From the NCBI GenBank assembly GCA_036345935.2, contig JADWOT020000003.1, positions 19,548,509 through 19,612,508 of the forward strand: a stretch of DNA of 64,000 nucleotides. Reading direction: 5' to 3'. The notes below the pieces were generated by a model. It had not been told where the DNA came from and did not search any database. It saw nothing but the letters and a program-made list of their open reading frames with translations. Both the position numbers and the translations under genes were made by a program. This DNA is from Taenia hydatigena (Eukaryota; Platyhelminthes; Cestoda; Cyclophyllidea; Taeniidae). Below, in pieces: positions 24,909 to 34,010 of the stretch (position 1 is its first letter; each line of letters starts with the position of its first letter).

Positions 24909-25332
24909 TTACTCCGCTTCGATATTGTGACTTTCTTTATCCTCAGGGAAGTTTAGAGATGTTTCACCCAAGTCACCGTTAATCACTAACCTATCCATTG
25001 CATTCGAGCTTTGAGATTGTACTCTCGCGATTTTTGCCGAGGAAGCACATTTGAGTGATCTGAAAGCACGAGCTAACGTTAACAAAACAACTACTGAAAT
25101 GCAGTTCCACACTGTTGCCTGACCGACTTCGTAATGGTGGACTCTGTACCACCTATCAACAAAGATGTCCTTGAAGTTAACGAAAAACAAACACTCGTAC
25201 TTTGTGCATTCTTGCAGACGATATCCTTGACCGATGCCAATCAAATTGCAGAGGCGCCGGGATTGAGGCACGAGTGCGAGGATTGACACCGTTAAGAGAA
25301 TCGCAGCAAAGCCGGTGTGAGCCAAAACGGCG
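24909..25332 (-). CDS. Possible membrane-protein exon, unknown gene
   Basis: This frame of about 140 codons has no usable ATG at its 5' end. If real, it is a 3' exon that starts after an AATCGAAG acceptor, and ends in TAA. It encodes a hydrophobic segment (TGFAAILLTVSILALV), then a Cys-containing stretch (RLCN, LQECTKYEC) and a second hydrophobic segment (VWNCISVVVLLTLARAF). The polar acidic tail ends HNIEAE. The pattern would suit the second half of a multi-pass membrane protein with a loop disulphide. An upstream piece at 25390-25570 ends in a GTAATT donor, but its phase does not fit, so I did not join them. No family is recognised. Confidence 0.35.
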
Positions 25333-26034
25333 CTTCGATTAGCCCATTAACTCATGTGTGGCCCACGTGGGAAGATGAAGGCCTAATTACCATGGGAAGT
25401 GTTCACATTGACCCAATTGAGGGCTGCTGGGGAGGCGGTGTTAGCATCGAGTTTGGTTGCTGGGGTACGCAAAGGTTTGACGTCCCACGCTCCATTTACC
25501 GTGCTAGTATCGATTGACCACATGGAACGAGGAGAGGTAGAATGGGACATGGCAACCAACGCCTCGGACTTTCCACTGTGACACAATTGCGGTGATTTTG
25601 AACCCTCTTGAGTACCTACAAGACTAGCTTAATTTTATTCAGAAATTTCTAGTCAGGTCTAATGGCGAATCAAACCAACGTTGTACCCGCATAACAGACC
25701 AAGATTAAGGTTGACTTTCCTACGAAACACCGCGGTGTTTATAACACTAGTCGTGCTTCATCCTTCAACCTGGCTAACAAGCAGGGATGCCTTGTGAGAC
25801 TTCTCTTTTGTGTGGTTGCGTGGGCACCCGACAGGACAGCTCTATAAACCAGTGAAGGTGGGTGAGGGTGAGGGTAACCTAACGTACAAGAAAGATGAGA
25901 GAAAGCCAGCGACTTTGCATGGATTTTGGGTAGGAACACTCAACCCAAAGGTGGAGTCGCATTTACTCGCACTCTAGATGGGCGAGATGAAGGTGAGCGA
26001 AAAGATACCTAAGTTGACATCGAATGTAGTATTG
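25333..26034. other. Intergenic sequence, no gene seen
   Basis: It lies between the possible membrane-protein exon and the stop codon of the acidic-tail gene. Short frames only. A ggtgggtgagggtgagggtaacc stretch at about 25858 is simple G-rich sequence. Confidence 0.4.
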
Positions 26035-27772
26035 CTATTCCATAGCTTCATCCTTATTTTCCCCGTCCTTTTCTCCAACCTTATAGCCCTTTTTGTTTTC
26101 TTCACCCTCAGTCTTTTGCTCCCCTGCTGATGCTATGATGATGGAATAGTTGGTGAACTCCCTCGAGTTGTTCAGGATGCCATGAGCATTGGCGAAGAGA
26201 TTGGCCACCGTCTTCATCTCACTCATTCGATCTTCCATGTAGAAGTCACTCTGCTCCTCGTCCTTTTCCTCCTCTTCATACTCATTCTCCTCCTCTCCTC
26301 GGGCTGCCGCCGTTGCATTTGATGCATCCTCTCCTTCCTCCTCTCCAGACTCGCCCTTCTCAGCCTCGTCGTCCAAGTCCTCGGAGGTCGCGGTGTCCAT
26401 GCGAAAGATCCTCGATCTCCCCTCTTCACTAGAACCGTTCTTTTTATTACTGTTCTTTAGCCAAACCTTTCTATAGCGTTTGCGATAGCGCTTGAGGCAG
26501 CAGGGATTGTGGGTACGTTTTGGACACTTGAGGTGGATAGGAGGCAACTTGGTCAAACGAACGTCTCTGAAATTTAAGAGGCGATTCTCGCTTTACTCAC
26601 TCTGATACGATTCTTTAACATAAAAAGGTACAAACGAAATCTAGGGTGAGTGAAGATGAATATTACCGTGCATTACCACTAATAAATATTGTCTTAAAAA
26701 CAGTATCCATTTGTGTTCAGGTCACTCAAGATGGAGACACCACTTGATGAATGTACATTGTAAAAAAGTAAGCAGCACACATTCAAGAACTGCTGATTTA
26801 GGTCTCCTTATTAATGACTAGTAAATCCACATCTCCTGTTTTTGATAAAAGTTTCTGTAATAAACGGTGGCAAGTTTGACTCTGATGCCATCTGACTACC
26901 CTACTCTGAGGTCACTGAAGGTACCTCTTCTGCCACCATGCATGCTGATGTTCGCAGTTTATGAATTTGTGTTCGGGAAAAGAAATTAAAACTCACTCTG
27001 GTTCGCATTCGGCTGTAATGCGATTGTTCTTCTTACATTTCCATAGCCAAGGCTTCTGATCACACAATTCCGGCAGGTACATCGCCTCGAAGTACTCGTC
27101 CACGCCATATCGACTCTTCTTCTTCGCGGCTGCGGATCTCATTACTTCCTTTGCCTCCCGACGCCTCGACAGATCCTCTTCATTGTTTTCTATCTCCCTT
27201 CGAATTTGGTCGCAGAGTGACTCCGTGAAAATGGGATCATTGAGCATCACCATATCGTGCCCCAGTCGTAGTTTTAACTTCTTGGCATGGGATAGCGTAA
27301 TGGGTTGGTCGAAGAGATGGCAAGCGATGTGGTTAATTTGAAATGGCCTCGCAGATTTGCTTCGATAGTGGGACTCCAACTCAGGGAGGTTGAGCTCTTC
27401 GCGTTGGCGAGTGCGTTGCACTACGGTCAGAGATCGGCGCTGCTTGTTGGGACTGCTGAAGGGGCTTAGGGAGCCGTTGTACACGGAGCTGAGTTCAAAG
27501 TACTTCGAGGTGCGCCTGCCCCAGAGCAATTTGTGATAGTCGGGCGCAGGCAGAGGATGCTCCTTTATCTCCGTCTCATATTTAGTCACTAACTCTGGAG
27601 GATACTGTTCCGAGTCAACTTTTAATACGACACTGGGCTGCGTGTCGAGTCGGTTCTTAATTTCATCAGCGAGGGGTACTAAGGCCTTGAAGTTGCGCGT
27701 CTCATCCGGTGGCACATAGTCAGTGTGCCCAAAAGGCATCTGACGCGAGATCTGGTTGAGGTTTTGATTCAT
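26035..27772 (-). CDS. Orphan two-exon protein with basic motif and acidic tail
   Basis: Exons 26997-27772 and 26035-26566 join through a GTGAGT donor and a TTTCAG acceptor in matching phase to give 435 aa. The start is the ATG of MNQNLNQISR; the frame is open some 20 codons further upstream without an ATG, so a 5' exon could exist. Exon 1 is well-mixed sequence with motifs such as GHTDYVPPDETRNF, DYHKLLWGRRTSKYF and a Lys/Arg/Glu-rich helix (REAKEVMRSAAAKKK). Exon 2 begins with a basic, Cys-containing block (KCPKRTHNPCC then RYRKRYRKVW) and runs into about 60 strongly acidic residues from 26230 to 26400. The end is Lys/Glu-rich. The charge pattern suggests a nuclear or cytoskeletal protein, but this is inference and I recognise no family. 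The intron is 430 nt. Confidence 0.65.
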
Positions 27773-29074
27773 TTTGGGAATGCTTTTAGATTCTGCTTCA
27801 GAGGGGAAATGCGGTGCCACAGCACGCTTCTTTCTCGTCCTGACTTCAAGTCATTGATTTTTCATGAGGATTTGAATGCTGTGACAGTGTCACAAAACGA
27901 GTAGGACATTTGGTTGCAGCTCTTCGCCCTATTCGGCTGCTGAAGAGGTGGTTGTGTGCCCTCCCACACCAGAGGCTTGCAATGAACCTGTGACCGGGTC
28001 ACTTAACTAAACCAATCACCGCTTAGCTGTGCTTTGCTTGCAGGATCGTTGGAGTGACACAAAGTCTCCACTAGAGCGTGAGGAAGAAAACCTTGAAAAA
28101 AACAGAGTAGAAGTGTTTTACTTATAAGTGCTCAGTTGAAGGTCTGTGATTTACTTATCTAGCTGTACGCCTCCATCTGACTTCATAAAACTGTACAACT
28201 TTCCTTTCGTTCCTACCATCAATGCTCAGTCTCAAATCCATTGATCTGAAAAGCTGATCTCGTGAGGACACAATGTACTATTTGACGAGGAAAATGTTTC
28301 ATGGTGAATCGTAATTTGTGTTTCCCTTGGGCGTTGACAGTGGCATCTGAAACACCAAAATCGTCGAACTCAGTTGATTTTGGTCTAAAAGAAGCAGTCA
28401 ACGAAAAATAAATGCATTGCTGTCCCCACTGTTAGCTCGTAAATCCCACCCTCATATCAGATTGGTGGGGAAATTCTATAAGGGCACGGAAGCCCCCTCA
28501 CGAAACTACCGACTATAGATTAATGTGTTGGTGAAATATTCCTTACCACTTACAAAGCATCTTCGCTCCTAGGGTAGCGGAATTTAAAGCGGTTTCCAGG
28601 GCTGTGGAATAGGTTTACAGAGCTGCAATGGATGCCCTTCTTGATAGGCATCAGGTTGATTATGCTTGACGTGACATGTCCTTTGGCTTGACCATGAGCT
28701 GACACTTGTCAGAACACTGTTTCACCCAAAGACGAGACTCTCATTCGGAGCTGATTGAAATCGCTTACATTCCCCTTCTCCAACGCTGTTAACTGAATGG
28801 TAAAAACTTATTTGCTACAAGAATCGCCGGGACCTGGAAGATGGGTGGGTCGGCTTTAATTATGAATGCAGTGCCTACTTCATTGCCCCTTTAGCTAAAA
28901 CCGGATTCGCTGCTGCTAAGACTTATCCACAAACCGATTTTCCGGAAAAAAATTACGATTTGTCAGCAAAATGGAGTATTTTGATGTAATGAGAGAGGTC
29001 AGTTGTGTTTTTTCTTAAACACATTAGTCAAATTAATACGAAATTACTGGAGTAGAATTACAATGCCGATGAAG

Positions 29075-29380
29075 AGAAAGGTCTAGGGCTACTGCCATAG
29101 ACTGGAGGCGCAAGATGTCCTGTTTGGGAATAAGACGAAGCCTTAAGCGGCCGTAAAACCATAACACAGGCATAAACAACTCACCAACGGATCACATGAC
29201 TTTCCTTTTCTTTTGAGCATCGAGGACAACACTCCCTTTGGTCAGCCGCTCGACGTGCTCAGTGCTGTAAGAAAAGCACCTACCAGCCAATCGTGCTACA
29301 CCTCAAAATTCCATGCAAGCGAGGAGGTACTTAACCGCAACATCGCTTATCCCTCTTGGCGACCCAAATGAACATGGAAC
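29075..29380 (+). repeat. Dispersed repeat family A, fragment
   Basis: Starts with ggtctagggctactgccatag and passes through a ctttccttttcttttgagcatcgagga segment. Near 29325-29360 it reaches a ttaaccgcaacatcgcttatccctcttggc block that matches agcagcgtcactgatccctcttggc at 38030. Confidence 0.55.
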
Positions 29381-29754
29381 TTCCTCCCTTGTCGCCATCG
29401 CCAGTCGTAGGAAAGCTGAACTTAAAGCCGGGTAAAATGATTTGGATGGTAGCTAACAACTTTCTACAGATAAAGTTTCGCGTCCATTCCTCTTTGGTCC
29501 CGTTTTTTCACAGTCAAGTTGTATATCTATGTGAATTCCATTCAGTTAGTGGAAAAGTGTAGGAGGTACCCCACTTTTATCGCTTTGAAATCTTCCATCC
29601 GGCACGGTGGACAAGTCTGTAACTAGCATTTTTAAGTAGTGCCACTCCACGTATTAGTAGCATCCCAGGAGACCACAAACTAAAGTCGACTTCACCTTCC
29701 GCCCTTCTGCTAAAGTGGTCACAGATTTCCCATTTGCAGCCTATGCCTTTCTTC

Positions 29755-29945
29755 CATCTCACTAAGGTCCGCTTTCCACTCTCATCAGTGTAGCACTCGG
29801 AGACCCTCTTAAAGACAAAAGAAGGCAGTATCAGGACAGAGTATGCATTGTCGACCTACAGAAGGGCTTAGGGCTGCTAACTCTGCCCGAAGGCCAGGCC
29901 AGCTCAGGTAGGTGCGATAAAATTGGCCCCGTGTTCCTCTTGAAC
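29755..29945 (+). repeat. Dispersed repeat family A, fragment
   Basis: Carries the gagaccctcttaaagacaaaagaaggc module followed by agaagggcttagggctgct and gcccgaaggccaggcc. These are the same two neighbouring modules seen at 38513-38640 and 53699-53800. Confidence 0.55.
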
Positions 29946-31125
29946 ATTGTGCTTTTGAACGGTAGGGATGGAAGACCATTAAAAAACACCGTAGTATCAT
30001 CGCTCCTAATTATTTTAGAAAAGCATATCTTGGTTACGAGGCTAAACATAATAAGGATTCGGAAATACGTCGACATTGTTCAGACAACCACCAAAATTTT
30101 AGATGTAGTATTGGGTGGGATTGCTAGAACGAAAACAATAATTTTCTAAACGACAATCTTATAATCCTCTGCTATCGGTTAAAACACTTGTTCATTTTTG
30201 AGGTTCGACTTTTTAGCGCTCCAGTTTGTGTTCCAAAGTCGAGTTTTGCTAGACTTCTTTCTTTTGGGACCATGATTCGATTCGCTTATCAGTTTGAATT
30301 AAGAATAACATCCAGAGTGCCAATTGTAAATTATGGTGAGTCTTGTAGCAGAAGTAAATTATGATTCCTAATAAACTCACAATGCTGTACCAGAATGCTG
30401 TTATTAGTGTGGTGATTTGATTCCTTGCCCAACTGCGTGTTTAAGTAAGCAGACACTTCAGTCTACATGGATTGTACCATCGCTCTACGGCACGGCTTGA
30501 TAGTCCAGTCAGTAGCCTCTTACCTCTTCTGTACACCATCGACATACACTATTCATGCTGCTTTGGGTTATCACGACTTCAGGCACCGCTTGGAGTGCTG
30601 TATTCGTGGCAGTGGAAAGCGAATCCAAGCCGAAAGGATAACTAGCCGGATTTACATGTGTGATTGCCCAACTCTAACGTCACATAAAAAGGATTTCTGC
30701 CTCAGATGGGTATCATGCGAAAATTTCTAACAGAAGAATTAGAACTGACGCCTACCTTTGGAAATTACCCCAACTCGCGTTTTGCGAGGACGCTTTTAGC
30801 AACTGAGGCAACACCATTTTTAAAACCGCATAAAAGTACGCCATGGAGCTGCTCGTGATAACTTTAAGATGGTAATCAATTGTAACAAAAAATGCCTTCT
30901 CCAGTTTGGTATCAGCTGAACGGAGCCATAAATAGAAAGTCGAACACAAGAATAAAATAACCAAAAGAATAGATATTATGCAGCAATCCTATGAACTCGT
31001 TCTGGTGTCCATTTTTACTAAGTGGTTCTTCTGTTAGACCAGATTAGTGATTAGCATACAAGGGATTCTAGTTTTGGGAAGACGTCCCGATCTTGGGGAG
31101 CATAAAACCAACACGGGTGTAGCGC

Positions 31126-31586
31126 TTTGTTTGTTTGAACTACCGGTCTCGGTCAGGGTCACAGAGGTGGCCATATGGCCCTAGCTGTGTAGGCTGGCAT
31201 TCGAGCCATGCCAGCGGCTCATTTTCATCTCTCTGTTGAATATATATATTCTACCGCAGCATCTTACTTTTTTCTGCTTTCAAGGGGGCCTCGGAACGCT
31301 ACATCGGTGGCAGCAAAAAGCGGAACCGACTCTATAGGGCTCCTATCCCGGTCTCTACCGCTTATGGCATGTTGCAGCGGTGCATGTGCTATGGATAGGA
31401 GTGCAGCGTCCCGAGGCCCCCTCGAAAGCAAAAGAAGGCAGAATGCTAGAGTAGAATACATATATTCAACGGACAGAGGAAAATAACCTGCTGGCATGGG
31501 CCGTAGGCCAGCCTACGCAGCTAGGGCAATATGGCCACCTCTGTGACCCCGACCGAAACCGGTAGTTCAAACAAACAAAATACTAC
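31126..31586. mobile_element. Palindromic family B element (inverted pair of about 180-bp arms)
   Basis: The left arm (about 31126-31300) and right arm (about 31405-31586) are near-perfect reverse complements around a 104-bp unique spacer. Each arm runs from gtttgtttgaactaccggt at the outside, through ggtcacagaggtggccatat and ctgttgaatatatatattctac, to a Pu-rich gagggggcctcgg near the spacer. Outer ends start around gtagtattttgt. There is no open frame for a transposase, so this is either a non-autonomous terminal-inverted-repeat element or two copies inserted head to head. Single copies elsewhere in the window favour the second reading or partial deletion. No clear target-site duplication was seen. 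Confidence 0.65.
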
Positions 31587-31799
31587 AGGGAGTATCTCTG
31601 ACATTCCATAGCAAAAGGGCTAAGAACGACGTCCGCCTTCGGCATTTACCCCATCTCCGTGTTCCACAGGAAAGCTATTGACAAATGAAGCGAAAGGAGC
31701 CAGGGATTATCTGGAAAGTTTCGTCCCAAAGATTACCCCTAATATACTTGCTTAGAGAAATCGGTGTGCTAACGTTGCCTTACGGACATGTCGATGATC

Positions 31800-31953
31800 A
31801 GCAAAACCACTTATTCTGAATTTTGTTCCCTAGCAGGACAAAAGTCCAAGTCCAATGCACTGCCAAGAAAGGTCACTGACAGTGTTGTGATGGCTGACGT
31901 GGGACGTGTACCAAGGGGCGCGTTGGGGACGACACTCGAAAGAGAAGGGCAAT
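31800..31953 (-). repeat. Dispersed repeat family A, inverted fragment
   Basis: The stretch gttgtgatggctgacgtggga to gacgacactcgaaagagaagggc near 31884-31950 is the reverse complement of the family A segment at 10870-10945. It directly abuts a family B copy. Confidence 0.5.
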
Positions 31954-32136
31954 GTAATACTTCGTTTGTTTGAACTACCGGTTTCGGTCAGGGTCACGGT
32001 GGTGGCCATATAGCTCTAGCTGCGTAGACTGGCCTCCAAACCATGCCAACAGCTCATTCTTCCTATGTCTGTTGAATGTATGTATTCTACTCTAGTATTT
32101 TGCCTTCTTTTGCCCCCAAGAGAGCCTTGGGGCGCT
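31954..32136 (+). mobile_element. Family B repeat, single arm
   Basis: One copy of the unit of about 180 bp in the orientation of the left arm at 31126. It begins near gtaatacttcgtttgtttgaactaccggt, contains ggtggccatat and ctgttgaatgtatgtattctac, and ends agagccttggggcgct. It shows scattered substitutions relative to the arms upstream. Confidence 0.65.
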
Positions 32137-32903
32137 AAAATGGGTCCATTTCCCCAAACTTGGCGCCAATAATTTAAACTTCAGACGCAACAAAGTTGCT
32201 TCACTATAATTGCTCCTTCTATTCTTAAAACTACTTGGGATGCTTCACCTTAAATCTTCGGTAACAGTGATGCAAATCCGAATGATTAATTAGTTGGTGG
32301 AATATTTATGACATGTTTCATGATCTGGAATAATTACTAAAATTGGATAACTTAAACTCTTTTTTCCTTCACTCGTTTATTATGCCTCTTATATCATATG
32401 CAGATAATTTTTTAGAGGAAATTTTCGCATGTATTCAAGATTTTGCAGGAACCAGCTAAATAGATAGAGGTCTTACAAGCTATACCAAACTTCTTGCAAA
32501 TTAAATTATTTTGGCACCTTAGGCTGCCTTAACTAAAACGACATTTATTGGCTTCAGCATAAAAAGGCTTGTGTGACATCATCATCAATAGAATCTTAAT
32601 TTTTCAGTTAAGCATTCTTATTGGCGATAGCATTGCCCGACCAAGACATCAATTGCCCGTAATTTCACATCGTTTCTGCATAGCTGCGTGGCTTGTCGGT
32701 GCGTAAAAGAGTTGCTCAGCAAATTCATTTAGAAACGGACGTGAACTTTCTTTTTAGGTGCGTGTATTTAGTGTATTCTTTTACACATATACCTTGGGGT
32801 TTCTGCAATATCGCTGATTCTGGCTCACACTTAAACTACCATTTCGGAGTCTCGACCTGAAAAAAAAACAAATGTTCCTTGTGTCCAGCTTGCTTAGGCG
32901 AAA

Positions 32904-33266
32904 ATGGCAGCATCAACTCTGGTTCAGTATATCGTAATGCGTTCCGATCTCAAGGCCTCCCTCTCCTGGTCTCTCGGCTCGATAATCGCACAGGCTTGTC
33001 ACGCCTCCACAGCGGCGCTGCAGAAATTTGCGGATCACGAGGATACACAGGCCTACGTGGCAGACCTGGAAAACATGCACAAGGTGGTACTAGGCGTCAG
33101 TGACGAGGTCAAATTGGCCCTTCTCTCGCAGCGCCTTGAGGATGAGCACATTGACTTTGTGTTGTGGCGCGAGCAGCCCGAGAACATCCTTACTGCCCTC
33201 GCCCTCCGTCCCTACCACAAAAAAGCTGTCCGAAATCTCCTTATCGAGTATCCACTGCTCAGCTAG
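32904..33266 (+). CDS. PTRHD1: Peptidyl-tRNA hydrolase domain protein PTRHD1
   Basis: This is a PTH2-fold protein; the fold in general hydrolyses or binds peptidyl-tRNA, but the activity of PTRHD1 itself is not settled. The frame is a single exon of 120 codons starting MAASTLVQYIVMR, close in length to the human protein without its N-terminal extension (about 140 aa). Family landmarks are present in order: LVQYIVMRSDL, SWSLGSIIAQACHASTAAL (the conserved AQACHA helix), YVADLENMHKVVL, DEHIDFVLWREQPENI and TALALRPY near the end. The PTH2 lysine expected early in the domain is replaced here by sequence following the MRSDL strand, as in other PTRHD1 proteins. Identification is firm. It stands alone between repeat-rich DNA and the convergent ankyrin-repeat gene. 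Confidence 0.92.
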   Translation: MAASTLVQYIVMRSDLKASLSWSLGSIIAQACHASTAALQKFADHEDTQAYVADLENMHKVVLGVSDEVKLALLSQRLEDEHIDFVLWREQPENILTALALRPYHKKAVRNLLIEYPLLS

Positions 33267-34010
33267 GCGCATTTGTATTCACTTACACGCATATTCTATA
33301 AACTATATTTCTCTGTTTTCAACAGGTAACGTCCCTATTTTGACCCTTACTAGGTGTCTTGTGACAGTGTGGATAAGTGATGCTCAGTGTCTTTCCAAAA
33401 CGTTTTTCTCAGCTTCTACCTATCAAAGAACTACTACATACCCGCCTTTTGTTGTTTATGCGGTTCTCAATGCGAATGCGACGTTTCATGTTATGCGTAC
33501 GTTTTAAGGCGTGGTTCTTTCCTTTACAAATGGATAATTATTACCTAACAGATCTGATTTTTATGCGGAGATAAACTTGGCACTCGTCTCACATTCGCCA
33601 CGCTACTAAAGGCTATGGAGTAGATGTAATTTATAAAACAGTCAGTTCGTGTTGTCATGGTGCTGGCGTTGCTAACCGCCCAAAGAAGAGAGGTATTCAC
33701 AACGCTTGGACTTTAATTGTGTGGTTGCTAGTAGAGTTGTAGCCCACTCTCCATCACGAATTCCATGGAGTGCTGTGATGCCTCCGCATGGTCCAAATTC
33801 TTTACTGGTAGACAATACCAGGTCTGGTTTTTTTTGCTTCCTATCTATTTTCATAACACCCAAGAAGTGGAAAATCAGTACAGTAAGCACAAATATCGGT
33901 ACATAAATAGCGCATCTTTGGTGAAAAAATCCGTAAGGTTCTTTGAGTGGTTGGGTGCTTTGGTGTTCGTACGTTTGTGCTCAAAGCGGTGAAAGCTGCT
34001 TGACATTGCC
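33267..34010. other. Intergenic sequence between convergent genes
   Basis: It contains the 3' flanks of PTRHD1 and of the ankyrin-repeat gene. No coding or repeat signal was recognised. Confidence 0.45.

Larger units (their letters stand above)
27773..32903. other. Repeat-bearing intergenic region
   Basis: About 5.1 kb without a gene. It holds dispersed family A fragments at 29075-29380, 29755-29945 and, inverted, 31800-31953. It also holds the palindromic family B element at 31126-31586 and a further family B copy at 31954-32136. The 32150-32870 part upstream of PTRHD1 is AT-rich and unremarkable. Confidence 0.5.

Noticed and set aside
25860..25880. ggtgggtgagggtgagggtaa as a telomere-like or G-quadruplex tract
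   Set aside because: Too short and irregular; the G-runs are at most three and the pattern is not repeated nearby.
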